Origin: Fundidesulfovibrio magnetotacticus
Lineage (GTDB): Bacteria; Desulfobacterota; Desulfovibrionia; Desulfovibrionales; Desulfovibrionaceae
NCBI RefSeq assembly: GCF_013019105.1
Contig: NZ_BLTE01000001.1
Coordinates: forward strand, 613,648 to 677,647
Reading direction: 5' to 3'
Length of the DNA stretch: 64,000 nt
Shown here: piece by piece, positions 28,110 through 39,207 of the stretch
Position numbering within the stretch: the first letter of the stretch is position 1
Layout of the letters: each line of letters opens with the position of its first letter
The notes under the pieces: model-generated
Seen by the model: the letters and a program-made list of their open reading frames with translations, nothing else
Database searches by the model: none
What the model was told of the DNA's origin: nothing
Position numbers and translations under genes: made by a program

Positions 28110-29428
28110 TCAGTGCTTACCCTGGCCGCGCGACGCCATGCGGCGCACCGCCCCGGCCAGGTCCTCCACGCGGAAGGGCATGTCCATCACCTCCGTGGCC
28201 CCGCGCCAGACCGGCGGCGCATCGTGGGAGGCCACGGAGCGCACGAAAACCAACCCCGCTTCGCCCAGACCCGCCATGCGCCGGGCCAGGCCGTCGGGGT
28301 CGCCCCGCCAGTAGACCACGGCAGCCTCGGTGCGCCCGGCCCCGTCCGGGTTCACCTCCATGCCCGAGGCCCGAAGGCTCTCGGCCAGGATCTGCCCGAT
28401 GGACTCGTCGGAGCTGATCACCGCCACGCCCGCGCCGTCGCGCCCCCCGGGGCGCTCCCGGCGCGCGGGAAGATCAAGGCCCGTGCGCGCCCGAACCACC
28501 AGGGCGCGCAGGCGTTCCAGGTCACCCGGCCCGGCCGCCGGGCCAAGGGAATCCAGCAGAGAGAGGGCATCGTCCAAGGCGCGCACGGCATCCGGCCCGG
28601 CGGATGGCGCGCCCGAGGCCTGGGCAGCCTCCCGCATGCGCACTTGCAGGGCCTTGGCGAAGGCCAGGGCTCCTGCCGGGTCCGTGCCCGGGGGCGCGCC
28701 CGCCGTGTCCAGGCGTCCGGCCAGTTCCATGAGGGCGCGGGCCGCCGGGGCCGCCGGGAAGAGCTTCACCAGGGCCCGTTGGCGCGCGGCGGCGGCGGCC
28801 ACGTGGTGGTCGCGCGGCACGTGGCCGGCATAGCGCAGGTCCAGGGAGAGGTGGCGGGCCATGGCCCGGCGCAGGCGCTCGAAGATGTCGCGGCCCTGCT
28901 CCGGGCCGCTCACGCGGTTGACCACCAGGGACGGGGCGCGGCGCAGGCCGTTGCCCGAGAGCACCTTCACCAGGGCGTAGGCGTCGGTGAGGGCCGCGGG
29001 GTCGGGGTTGGTCACCAGCAGCAGCTCCGGGCAGGAGAGGAACAGCGAGACCACCTGGGCCGAGACGCCCGGCGAGCCGTCCACCACCAGATAGTGGTAG
29101 CCCGCCAGTTTGGAAAATTCGCGGGCCATGGCCAGGCGCGCGGGGCGGTCCAGGTCGGCCAGCCGGGCCACGCCGGAACCGCCTGGGATCACGTCCACGC
29201 CCGGGGCCGCAGGTATGGCGGCCTGCTCCAGGGGCACGCCGTCGAAGAGCACGTGTTCGAGGGTCCACTCCGGGGTGACGCCCAGGAGCACGTCCACGTT
29301 GGAAAGGCCCAGGTCCGCGTCCAACAGGCAGACCCGGCGGCCAAGGCGTCCCAGGGCAAGGGCCAGGTTCACGGAGACGCTCGTCTTGCCCGTGCCGCCC
29401 TTGCCGCTGCCCACGGCAAGGACGCGGT

Positions 29429-29432
<4 letters not shown>
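28110..29432 (-). CDS. MinD/FlhG-like ATPase with degenerate receiver tail
   Basis: A 440-residue protein. Residues 1-250 are a MinD/ParA-type ATPase of the FlhG group: deviant Walker A GSGKGGTGKTS (K11, K16), LLDADLGLSNVDVLLG, and DGSPGV as the switch motif. Residues about 345-435 read like a CheY receiver, but the phospho-acceptor region is AAVVYWRGD with no aligned Asp and the usual KPF is MPF, so it should not be phosphorylated. There is no C-terminal amphipathic MinD helix. Its ATG overlaps the stop of the kinase gene. FlhG proteins set flagellar number; here a signalling-linked localisation role is inferred. Confidence 0.88.
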
Positions 29433-32065
<2,633 letters not shown>

Positions 32066-32178
32066 GGGTTGATCGCCGTCGCTGGTTCGGGTGTGGGGGC
32101 GTTTCGGGCTCACTACATCAAAACCCCGGAAAGGCAAACCGCAACGGACACAGGATTTCTGGATGCTCCCAGATTCAC

Positions 32179-32208
32179 TGGACATCCCTGTCTTCAACGA
32201 TGTAATAT
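32179..32208 (+). promoter_or_regulatory. Putative promoter of the receiver-HD-GYP gene
   Basis: TGGACA, 18 bases and TAATAT lie 47 bases before the ATG at 32255. A 6-bp inverted repeat GGACAT/ATGTCC (32180-32185 and 32207-32212 region) brackets the promoter. Confidence 0.45.
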
Positions 32209-32254
32209 GTCCCTGAGGGTCTGTTGTGCCCATCCTTTCGACCGGTAGGCGCGC

Positions 32255-33700
32255 ATGCAAGGCCTTGGGCCGAGAATCCTGCTCGTGGACGACGAGCCCG
32301 GCGTTCTGGAGGTTTGCGCGGAGTCCCTGGCCGATCTGGCCCAAACCGTCAGCACGGCCCGCGACGGCCTCCAGGCCATGGAGCACCTGCGCGAGGGCTC
32401 GTTCGACCTCGTGGTGAGCGACCTGCGCATGCCCGGAGCCTCCGGGGTCGACCTTCTGCGAACGATGAACTCCTCGGCCCCGGACACGGACCTCATTGTG
32501 CTCACGGGATACGGCACCATCGAAAGCGCGGTGGAGTGCGTGCGCCTGGGCGCGGTGAACTACCTGCTCAAGCCCTTCAAGGTGGAAGACCTGCGCGCCG
32601 CGGTCATCAAGGCCTTCACGGAGCGCTCCCTGCGCGTGCGGGCGGGCGCGGGCGGGCTTTCGCGCATGCTGGCCCTTTCGGCCGCGCTTTCGGCCCGCCA
32701 GGAGGCCCGGGCGCTGGTCAAGGAGTTCCTGGCCCAGGTGAGTCAGGCCTTCGCTCCCGACGGCATCGCCTTCTTCTCCCACGGGTCCGACCGCTCCGAC
32801 GGCCAGCGCCACATCTTCCTGGGCCCCTACTTCCGGGAGAATCCCGGCGTGCGGACCTGGTTCGAGTCGCTTTCGGCGGGTCTTGCGCGCAAGGGGCGCC
32901 CCATGCTCTTCGAGGAACAGCTGCTGCGCGACGCCTTTGCCGCCCAGGAGGCGCGCCCGCCCATTTCGGCCTTGGGCGCGCCGCTCACCTTCTCGGAGGG
33001 CTCCGGGGCGGTGGTGGCGCTTCGCGCGGCCGGCTCGGCCCCTTACGGAGTGGAAGACCTCAAGCTTTTCACGCTCTTTGCCTCCCACGCCTCGGTCTGT
33101 TTCGAGTCCACGCGGGCCTGCACGCGTCTCAAGGCCGTCAACGAGGAGATCGTCTTCTCCCTGGTGCACGCCGTGGAGGCCAAGGACACCTACACGCGGG
33201 GCCACTCCGAGCGCGTGAGCCGCTACGCCGTGAAGCTGGCCCGCCACCTGAAACTGCCCACCCGGGAGGTGGATTTGGCGCGCACGGCGGGCATGCTCCA
33301 CGACATCGGCAAGATCGGCGTGCCCGACAACATCCTCAACAAGGCCGGACCGCTCGACGAGTCCGAGCTGCCCGTGATGCGCCAGCACCCCGCCATCGCG
33401 CGCACCATCCTGGGCAAGGTGGAGAGCCTGGGGTCCGTGCTCCCCGTGGTCTACCACCACCACGAGCGCTTCGACGGCACGGGCTATCCCGACGGCCTCG
33501 CCGGGGAGAGTATCCCCTTCCTGGCCAGGCTGGTGAGCGTTGTGGACGGCTTCGAGGCCATGACCTCCGACCGCGCCTACCACAGGGGCCGCGCCCTGGA
33601 GACCGCCCGCGACATCCTGCGCCAGGGCGCGGGGAGCCAATGGGATCCGGTGTTTGTTCACTCCTGGCTGGAGCTTCTGGACAAGCCCTCCGCGGCCTGA
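32255..33700 (+). CDS. Receiver-GAF-HD-GYP phosphodiesterase
   Basis: A 481-residue response regulator. The receiver (about 8-125) is intact: ILLVDDEPG, acceptor in LVVSDLRMPG, and LLKPFK. A GAF-like domain follows (about 140-290). The HD-GYP domain (about 300-475) has HSERVSRYAVKLA, AGMLHDIGKIG and HHERFDGTGYPDG, all catalytic residues present, so c-di-GMP hydrolysis to pGpG/GMP is expected, controlled by phosphorylation. GGTAGG precedes the ATG. Being divergent from the HDOD hybrid kinase suggests the two form one pathway. Confidence 0.94.
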   Translation: MQGLGPRILLVDDEPGVLEVCAESLADLAQTVSTARDGLQAMEHLREGSFDLVVSDLRMPGASGVDLLRTMNSSAPDTDLIVLTGYGTIESAVECVRLGAVNYLLKPFKVEDLRAAVIKAFTERSLRVRAGAGGLSRMLALSAALSARQEARALVKEFLAQVSQAFAPDGIAFFSHGSDRSDGQRHIFLGPYFRENPGVRTWFESLSAGLARKGRPMLFEEQLLRDAFAAQEARPPISALGAPLTFSEGSGAVVALRAAGSAPYGVEDLKLFTLFASHASVCFESTRACTRLKAVNEEIVFSLVHAVEAKDTYTRGHSERVSRYAVKLARHLKLPTREVDLARTAGMLHDIGKIGVPDNILNKAGPLDESELPVMRQHPAIARTILGKVESLGSVLPVVYHHHERFDGTGYPDGLAGESIPFLARLVSVVDGFEAMTSDRAYHRGRALETARDILRQGAGSQWDPVFVHSWLELLDKPSAA

Positions 33701-33717
33701 GCCCTCCGGCAACGCGA

Positions 33718-33747
33718 AAGCCCCTCCCGCCCGTGCGGAAGGGGCTT
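33718..33747 (+). terminator. Hairpin terminator after the HD-GYP gene
   Basis: AAGCCCCT / AGGGGCTT stem with a smaller GC pairing inside the loop, 18 bases after the stop. The T tract is only two bases. Confidence 0.55.
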
Positions 33748-33802
33748 GATGGCGCGGACGCCCCGCGCTCGGGGAACGCGCCGGGCGTTCAGCCGCCCGT
33801 GC

Positions 33803-33964
33803 CTACGCCTCGACCTTCTCGAAGAATTCCTTTTCGGCCCCGCACTTGGGGCACACCCAGTCCTCGGGAACCTCTTCCCAGGGGGTGTCCGGCTTGACGC
33901 CGTGCGCCACGTCCCCTTCGGCGGGATCGTACACGTAGTCGCAGGGGCATTCCCATTTGTCCAT
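33803..33964 (-). CDS. Rubredoxin
   Basis: A 53-residue rubredoxin, a cytoplasmic one-iron electron carrier. The C-terminal knuckle is the normal CPKCGA, but the N-terminal knuckle reads W-E-C-P-C-D-Y, a C-x-C instead of C-x2-C with Asp replacing the usual Gly. The DNA shows no frameshift around it. GGAGGAG precedes the ATG. It lies downstream of rubrerythrin and the PerR/Fur gene on the same strand, so it is likely the electron donor for peroxide or superoxide reduction in that group. Confidence 0.93.
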   Translation of the reverse strand: MDKWECPCDYVYDPAEGDVAHGVKPDTPWEEVPEDWVCPKCGAEKEFFEKVEA

Positions 33965-34139
33965 GACGGCTCCTCCATCGAGTTGTTCAGCCATGCGCGC
34001 GTCCCGCGCGAGCCCGACAGCCCCCAGCATAGACTGATTCAGCGGCCTGTACAACAACCTCGCCGGAGAGACGCTTGCGGGCCGGGCCCGAAGCGCCCCC
34101 GGGAGACGCCCCGGGAATCGCCGAAGGCGTGGCCCGACG

Positions 34140-34634
34140 CTAACCCACCGAATAGAAGGCCTTGGCGGCCGCCTGGCAGACAGGGCACTTCTCGGGTGCG
34201 TGGTCCTCGCAGGTGTAGCCGCAGACGCTGCAGACATAGTATTCCGTGTCCTTGAGGCCGGCGGGATCGGCCAGGGCCTTGGCGTAGAGGTCGGCGTGGA
34301 CCTTTTCCACGGCGTTGGCGTAGCGGAAGCTGCGCTCGGCCTTCTTGTTGCCCTCGGCCACGGCCGTCTCGATCATGGGGGGGTACATGCTCTCGAACTC
34401 GTGGGTCTCGCCGGCGACGGCGGCCTTCAGGTTCTCGGCCGTGGTCCCTATGCCGCCCATGGCGGCCAGGTGCGTGTGGGCGTGGATAGTCTCGGCCTCG
34501 GCGGCGGCGCGGAACAGTTTGGCAACCTGCTTGAAGCCCTCCTTGTCGGCCTGCTTGGCGAAAGCGAGGTACTTGCGGTTGGCCTGGGATTCTCCGGCGA
34601 AGGCTTCCTGAAGGTTCGCGTCGGACTTTGACAT
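34140..34634 (-). CDS. rbr: Rubrerythrin
   Basis: A 164-residue peroxide-reducing protein of anaerobes. The N-terminal four-helix ferritin-like domain carries the diiron ligands ([32 protein letters not shown]). The C-terminal rubredoxin-like iron site uses [10 protein letters not shown] and CPVC. This is the short rubrerythrin type. AAGGAG lies eight bases before the ATG. The predicted promoter with an inverted repeat sits between it and the PerR/Fur gene, and rubredoxin follows, forming a peroxide-defence group. Confidence 0.96.
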   Translation of the reverse strand: MSKSDANLQEAFAGESQANRKYLAFAKQADKEGFKQVAKLFRAAAEAETIHAHTHLAAMGGIGTTAENLKAAVAGETHEFESMYPPMIETAVAEGNKKAERSFRYANAVEKVHADLYAKALADPAGLKDTEYYVCSVCGYTCEDHAPEKCPVCQAAAKAFYSVG

Positions 34635-34686
34635 TGATCGCTCCTTTTTAGCCGGTAATTCCGACTTAGTAATTTTTCTGAATAGA

Positions 34687-34724
34687 ATGATAAGCCAAAG
34701 CGCTCGGACTGGTCAAGCGCTTTG
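34687..34724 (-). promoter_or_regulatory. rbr promoter with inverted repeat over the -35
   Basis: On the minus strand TTGACC (34711-34716), 18 bases and TATCAT (34687-34692) precede rbr by about 50 bases. A perfect 9-bp inverted repeat (CAAAGCGCT / AGCGCTTTG, 11-base gap, 34696-34724) covers the -35 and spacer. It could be an operator, or a weak terminator for the perR transcript. It does not look like the classical AT-rich PerR box. Confidence 0.5.
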
Positions 34725-34735
34725 AAAGGAAAAAA

Positions 34736-35194
34736 CTACTGCTCGCCCATGCAGCGCGTGCACACGCCGCGCAGCACCACCCGCCTGTCGTCCGCACGGC
34801 CCAGGGCCTCGGAGTCCAGCGGCAGGGTGAGACGGTCGAACTCGTCCCAGAAGAAGTCGTAGATGGCCTTGCACCGCGAGCAGACGAAGTGGTGGTGCGG
34901 GCTGGTGTCGGCGTCGAAGCGCCCCTGGTCCCCGGTGACGGGCACGCGCATGATCAGGCCCAGTTCGTCGAAGGTGGACAGGGTGCGGTACACGGTGTCC
35001 AGGGAAATGGTGGGCAGCCTGCGCCGAACGCGCCCGAAAACCATCTCCGCGCTGGGATGGTCCTTGGCTCCCACGAGTTCGCGCAGGATTTCCAGGCGCT
35101 GGTGGGTCAGGCGAAGACCTTTGTCCAGGGAGATGGACTTGAAGCGTTCCAGGGCGGAATCGAAGTCCATGACCGTTGATTGCGTCTGCAGCAT
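34736..35194 (-). CDS. perR: Fur-family regulator, PerR-like
   Basis: A 152-residue Fur/PerR repressor. A winged helix N-terminal domain contains LRLTHQRLEILRELV and ISLDTVYRTLSTFDELGLI. The regulatory site has PHHHFVCSRC, and structural zinc cysteines are CSRC and CTRC. Adjacent rubrerythrin and rubredoxin, as in D. vulgaris perR clusters, favour peroxide sensing over iron sensing, but sequence alone cannot decide; the gene symbol is tentative. GGGAGG lies before the ATG at 35194, while the internal ATG at 35170 has no such site. It is divergent from purD. Confidence 0.88.
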   Translation of the reverse strand: MLQTQSTVMDFDSALERFKSISLDKGLRLTHQRLEILRELVGAKDHPSAEMVFGRVRRRLPTISLDTVYRTLSTFDELGLIMRVPVTGDQGRFDADTSPHHHFVCSRCKAIYDFFWDEFDRLTLPLDSEALGRADDRRVVLRGVCTRCMGEQ

Positions 35195-35224
35195 AGGTTC
35201 CTCCCCCGCAGTCGGTTCGTGTTA

Positions 35225-35252
35225 CGAATAGATTATTTCCTGCCGAAGTCAA
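35225..35252 (-). promoter_or_regulatory. Putative perR promoter in AT-rich patch
   Basis: On the minus strand TTGACT, 16 bases and TATTCG end about 30 bases before the perR ATG. The spacer and -10 (AATAATCTATT) are strikingly AT-rich for this genome, a plausible self-regulation site. Confidence 0.4.
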
Positions 35253-35301
35253 GCGCAACCAGGAACTATTCCCACAAAGTACCGCCACGCAGGCAGTCGG
35301 T

Positions 35302-35330
35302 TTGCTTTCGCCCCCCACTTGCGCTACCTC
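35302..35330 (+). promoter_or_regulatory. Putative purDE promoter
   Basis: TTGCTT, 17 bases and TACCTC end 27 bases before the purD ATG. Confidence 0.4.
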
Positions 35331-35356
35331 ACGGTCATTTCCCGTAAGGAGAGCCA

Positions 35357-36637
35357 ATGAACGTCCTACTGGTGGGCTCGGGCGGCCGCGAGCACGCCCT
35401 GGCCTGGAAACTGTCGCGGAGCCCCCTGGTGGAAAAGCTCCGCGTGGCCCCCGGCAACGGCGGAACGGCCCTGGTGGCCGAGAACGTCCCCATCGGGGAC
35501 ACCGACGTGCAGGCCCTGGCGGACTACGTGCGCGACAACGCCATCGACTTCGTGGTGGCCGGCCCCGAAGCCCCCCTGGTGGCCGGACTCACCGACGCCC
35601 TGGCGGCCCTGGGCGTGCCCTGCTTCGGCCCGGACGCCTACTGCGCGCGGCTGGAGGGCTCCAAGGCCTTCGCCAAGGAGGTCATGGCCGTCTCGGGCGT
35701 GCCCACCGCCGCCTTCCGCGTCTTTACGGACCTGGAAGCCGCCCGCGCCCATGTGGCCGAACGTTCCCTGCCCATGGTGGTCAAGGCCGACGGCCTGGCC
35801 GCCGGCAAGGGCGTCGTGGTGGCGAAAACCCGCCAGGAGGCCCTGGACGCCCTGGAGGAGATGATGGCCCGCCGCGTGTTCGGCCAGGCCGGAGACACCG
35901 TGGTGGTGGAAGACTGCATCCTGGGCGAGGAGGCCTCCTTCCTGGCCTTCTGCGACGGCGCGACCTGCGCCCCCATGCCCTCCTGCCAGGACCACAAGGC
36001 CGCGGGCGAGGGCGACACCGGGCCCAACACCGGCGGCATGGGCGCATACTCCCCCGCTCCGGTGCTCCCCGACACCGAGTGGGAGCGCATGGCCGACCTG
36101 GTGATCCGCCCCATCCTGCGCACCCTGGCCGAGCGCGGCCACCCCTTCAAGGGCGTGCTCTACGCCGGGCTCATGATGACCCCGGACGGCCCCTCGGTGC
36201 TCGAATACAACGTGCGCTTCGGGGACCCCGAGTGCCAGCCCCTGCTCATGCGCCTTGAGTCCGACCTGGCCCAGGTGATGCGCGACTGCGTGGCCGGAAA
36301 GCTGGACCCCGCCTCCCTGCGCTGGAGCCCCAAAACGGCCCTCTGCGTGGTGCTGGCCGCAAAGGGCTACCCCGGCGACTACCCCAAGGGCATGGAGATC
36401 CGGGGTCTGGAAGCGGCCGACGCCCTGCCGGACTCCAAGGTCTTCGTGGCCGGAGCGGCCCTGAAGGACGGCGCCCTGCGCGCCACGGGCGGACGCGTGC
36501 TGGGCGTCTCGGCACTGGGCGAGGGCCTGGCCAGCGCCCAGGAGAACGCCTACCGCGCCGTGTCCGCCGTGGGCTTCGAGAACTCCTATTTCCGCCGCGA
36601 CATCGGCTCCAAAGGCATCAAGAGGATTTCGCAATGA
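35357..36637 (+). CDS. purD: Phosphoribosylamine-glycine ligase
   Basis: A 426-residue ATP-grasp enzyme (GAR synthetase) for the second step of purine synthesis, joining glycine to phosphoribosylamine. Landmarks: N-terminal MNVLLVGSGGREHALAWKL, ATP-grasp lysine block MVVKADGLAAGKGVVV, and YNVRFGDPECQP. Length is normal. AAGGAG precedes the ATG. Its stop overlaps the purE ATG (ATGA). As it uses glycine, it fits the glycine metabolism encoded elsewhere in the window, though proximity is probably coincidental. Confidence 0.97.
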   Translation: MNVLLVGSGGREHALAWKLSRSPLVEKLRVAPGNGGTALVAENVPIGDTDVQALADYVRDNAIDFVVAGPEAPLVAGLTDALAALGVPCFGPDAYCARLEGSKAFAKEVMAVSGVPTAAFRVFTDLEAARAHVAERSLPMVVKADGLAAGKGVVVAKTRQEALDALEEMMARRVFGQAGDTVVVEDCILGEEASFLAFCDGATCAPMPSCQDHKAAGEGDTGPNTGGMGAYSPAPVLPDTEWERMADLVIRPILRTLAERGHPFKGVLYAGLMMTPDGPSVLEYNVRFGDPECQPLLMRLESDLAQVMRDCVAGKLDPASLRWSPKTALCVVLAAKGYPGDYPKGMEIRGLEAADALPDSKVFVAGAALKDGALRATGGRVLGVSALGEGLASAQENAYRAVSAVGFENSYFRRDIGSKGIKRISQ

Positions 36638-37122
36638 CCAAGGTCGCCATCTTCATCGGCTCCATCTCGGACAAGGACGTCATGAGCCCCTGTTCGGAGG
36701 TGCTGGGCCAGTTGGGCATCGAGCACCTGTTCACCGTCACCAGCGCCCACCGCACCCCGGAGCGCACCGAGCGCTTGGTGACGGAACTGGAGGCCAAGGG
36801 CTGCCAGGTGTTCATCTGCGCGGCGGGCATGGCCGCGCACCTGGCCGGAGCCGTGGCCGCGCGCACGCTCAAGCCCGTGCTGGGCGTGCCCGTGAACGCC
36901 TCGCCCCTGGGCGGCATGGACGCCCTGCTCGCCACCGTGCAGATGCCCCCGGGCTTCCCCGTGGGCACCCTGGCCATCGACAAGGCCGGGGCGCGCAACG
37001 CCGCCTGGCTGGCCGCCCAGATCCTGGCCCTCACGGACAAGAGCCTGGAGGAGAAGATCCGTCAGGCGCGCGAAGGCTTCGCCCAGAGCGTGGAAAAGGC
37101 CGCCAGGGAGCTGGAGGTCTAG
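36634..37122 (+). CDS. purE: PurE: 5-(carboxyamino)imidazole ribonucleotide mutase/carboxylase
   Basis: A 162-residue PurE protein acting at the carboxylation step of purine synthesis. Family motifs are IGSISDKDVM (SxSD), TSAHRTPE, and AAGMAAHLAGAVAA. No purK is adjacent, so whether this is a class I mutase or a class II AIR carboxylase is undecided; the GSISDKD and AAGMAAHLAG versions fit class II better. Its stop codon TAG is also the left boundary of the palindromic element at 37119-37276, so the element inserted at the very end of the gene. Confidence 0.92.
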   Translation: MTKVAIFIGSISDKDVMSPCSEVLGQLGIEHLFTVTSAHRTPERTERLVTELEAKGCQVFICAAGMAAHLAGAVAARTLKPVLGVPVNASPLGGMDALLATVQMPPGFPVGTLAIDKAGARNAAWLAAQILALTDKSLEEKIRQAREGFAQSVEKAARELEV

Positions 37123-37276
37123 CAGGCCGTTGATAAAGTCGATTTTTGCAGCCTGTTCAAAAAAACCGCTGGCAAGGCGCGGGGAGAAAGCCAAGCCCGA
37201 AGCGTATTTCTCATACGTGAGGGTCTGGTATTTGCCCTGCAACGCAGCCAGCGTGCCTTTTTCAACAGGCTCCTAG
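37119..37276. repeat. MITE-like palindromic element at the purE stop
   Basis: A 158-base element with imperfect terminal inverted repeats: left CTAGCAGGCCGTTGATAAAG, right reading outward CTAGGAGCCTGTTGAAAAAG. A second inner inverted copy of AGCCTGTT..AAAAA..CGCTGGC (37150-37175 and 37244-37270) makes the whole element foldable. CTAGCAGGCC occurs at 37119-37128 and again at 37273-37282 and may be a target duplication. No transposase is encoded. Base composition is more AT-rich than its flanks. The end sequence is of a kind I recall from extragenic repeats in Desulfovibrio genomes. Confidence 0.7.
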
Positions 37277-37290
37277 CAGGCCGGACTTCG

Positions 37291-37330
37291 CGCCGCCGGG
37301 AACGCCCCGCGCCGGGAGTTCCCGGCGGCG
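37291..37330. terminator. Strong GC hairpin downstream of purDE
   Basis: A perfect 13-bp inverted repeat CGCCGCCGGGAAC / GTTCCCGGCGGCG with a 14-base loop. It is followed by a run of nine C rather than T, so it may stabilise mRNA ends more than terminate. Confidence 0.5.
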
Positions 37331-37365
37331 TCCCCCCCCCGCGAGGCCAACCGGCCCGCGACGGC

Positions 37366-37422
37366 AAAGAGCCCCGATCCAGGACGTCGCGATGACCGCG
37401 CGTCCAGGTCCCGGGGCTTTTT
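37366..37422. terminator. Bidirectional terminator between purDE and recJ
   Basis: AAAGAGCCCCG ... CGGGGCTTTTT forms a stem ending in five T on the plus strand and TCTTT on the minus strand, with an inner GGACG/CGTCC pairing. It is placed to end purDE (plus) and recJ (minus, 25 bases after its stop). Confidence 0.75.
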
Positions 37423-37446
37423 CGCGGGCCGCAGGCGGCCCGGAGA

Positions 37447-39156
37447 TCAGGAGACGGCCCAGTCCTTGACGCGCAGTTCCACGCTGGCCAGGCCGTTGTA
37501 GGTGTCGAGCTTGGGGGTGAAGGCCAGGGTCAGGGGCTTGCCCTGCACCTCGGGCCCCAGTTTGTCGGCCATGCGCCAGGCCTTGGCGCGAAGCGTCACG
37601 CCGGCGCCAGGGTCGCGCACTTCCAGGACCACGTGGTTGGCCCCGAAGGTGCGCCTGCCGCGCACGTCCAAGGGCGGCGAGGAGAACACGGGCTCGGGGT
37701 TGCCGCAGCCGAAGGGTCCCAGCAGGTCCAGCTCCTTGAGCAACTCCTGGTGGATGTCGGCGAAGGAGAGTTCCCCGTCCAGGCGCAGGCTGGGCACGGG
37801 GTCCGTCTCGCCCAGCTGGGCGCGCACGGCCTCGCGGAAGGCCGCGCCCAGGGTCTCCAGGTTCTCCGGGGCGAGGCTCAGCCCGGCGGCCTGGCGGTGC
37901 CCGCCGAAACCCAGCAGATGCCCGCCGCAGGCCTCCAGGGCCGCGTAGAGGTCCACCTCCGGGATGGAACGCCCCGACCCTTTGAGCTTGCCGTCGCACG
38001 CGGTGATCACCAGCGCGGGGCGGTAGTGGTTCTCCACCACGCGCGAGGCCACGATGCCGATCACCCCCTGGTGCCAGTGGGGCGCGTGCAGCACCAGGGC
38101 GGGCGCGCCGGCCTGGAGCCGGGCCTGCTCCAGGGCCTCGGCGGAGATGGCCTCCTCCTCCTGGCGGCGGCGGACGTTAAGTTCGTCGAGCTGCTTGGCC
38201 AGGGGCCGGGCCGCGCGCAGGTCGCTCGCCAGGAGCAGGCGCAGGGCGTCGCCCGCATGCCCGAGGCGACCTGCGGCGTTGATGCGCGGGGCCAGACCGA
38301 ACGTGACCTGGGAGGCCTCCAGCGGGGCCTTGGGATAGTATCCCGCCGCCTCCTTGAGGGCGAAGACGCCCGGGCGCGCCCCCTCCGCCAGCAGGAGGAG
38401 CCCGTTCTTCACCAGGATGCGGTTCTGGCCCGTGAGGCTCACCACGTCGGCCAGGGTGCCCATGGCGGCCAGGTCGAGGAACTGGCGGATGTCCAGGGGC
38501 TCGCCCGGCAACATGCGGTTGAGCGCGGCGGCCAGGAAGAAGGCCACGCCCACGCCGGCCAGGTCGCGCCCCGGGCCGTCGGCCAGCTTGGGGTTGGCCA
38601 CGGCCAGGGCGTCCGGCAGTTCGGGGCCGGGCAGATGGTGGTCGGTGACCACCAGGTCCAGGCCCAGCTCGCGGGCGCGGCGCGCCTCGGCCACGGCCCC
38701 GATGCCGCAGTCCACGGTGAGCACGAGCTGCGTTCCGTCCCCGGCCAGGCGCTCCAGACCCGCGCAGGAGAGTCCATAGCCCTCTTCCATGCGCGCCGGA
38801 ATGTGGCTGGCCGCAGCGTAGCCGCGCTTGGCGAAGAAATCCAGGAGCAGGGCCGTGGAAGTGACGCCGTCCACGTCGTAGTCGCCCCAGACGGTGATCT
38901 TGCGGCCCGCCTCCAGGGCCTGGGCCACGGCGCGGGCCGCCGCGTCCATGCCGGGGATCTCCTGGGGGCGCATGAGGTGGCGCAACCCCGGGCAGAGGAA
39001 CACGTCCATGGCGTCCGGCGTCTCCAGACCACGATTCCAGAGCAGACCGGCCAGACGGGGGGAGACGCAGAGTTTCCCGGCCCAGTCGTTCAGGACCTCG
39101 GGCGCGGGGACCTGGCCCCGGGGACGCCAGAGCTTACGCACGCGGCGCGTCCCCAC
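37447..39156 (-). CDS. recJ: Single-stranded-DNA-specific exonuclease RecJ
   Basis: A 569-residue 5-prime to 3-prime ssDNA exonuclease of recombination and mismatch repair. DHH motifs are VWGDYDVDGVTSTA, VDCGIGA, VVTDHHLPG and LADVVSLTG; the DHHA1 domain has GRSIPEVDLYAALEACG and GGHRQAAG. A C-terminal OB fold spans about 455-569. The start is uncertain: GTG at 39156 gives MGTRRVRKLW with no clear ribosome site, and a second GTG is five codons in. It is the last gene of a minus-strand series beginning at mtaB and ends before a terminator. Confidence 0.95.
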   Translation of the reverse strand: MGTRRVRKLWRPRGQVPAPEVLNDWAGKLCVSPRLAGLLWNRGLETPDAMDVFLCPGLRHLMRPQEIPGMDAAARAVAQALEAGRKITVWGDYDVDGVTSTALLLDFFAKRGYAAASHIPARMEEGYGLSCAGLERLAGDGTQLVLTVDCGIGAVAEARRARELGLDLVVTDHHLPGPELPDALAVANPKLADGPGRDLAGVGVAFFLAAALNRMLPGEPLDIRQFLDLAAMGTLADVVSLTGQNRILVKNGLLLLAEGARPGVFALKEAAGYYPKAPLEASQVTFGLAPRINAAGRLGHAGDALRLLLASDLRAARPLAKQLDELNVRRRQEEEAISAEALEQARLQAGAPALVLHAPHWHQGVIGIVASRVVENHYRPALVITACDGKLKGSGRSIPEVDLYAALEACGGHLLGFGGHRQAAGLSLAPENLETLGAAFREAVRAQLGETDPVPSLRLDGELSFADIHQELLKELDLLGPFGCGNPEPVFSSPPLDVRGRRTFGANHVVLEVRDPGAGVTLRAKAWRMADKLGPEVQGKPLTLAFTPKLDTYNGLASVELRVKDWAVS

Positions 39157-39207
39157 GGGCGGCCCGGCGCGCGCCGGGTATGGCGGATTGGAAAGCGGAC
39201 GAAGGGC

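Noticed and set aside
33803..33964. Frameshift explaining the unusual rubredoxin knuckle
   Set aside because: The frame is open and in register on both sides of the C-P-C codons, and length is normal, so a genuine variant is more likely.
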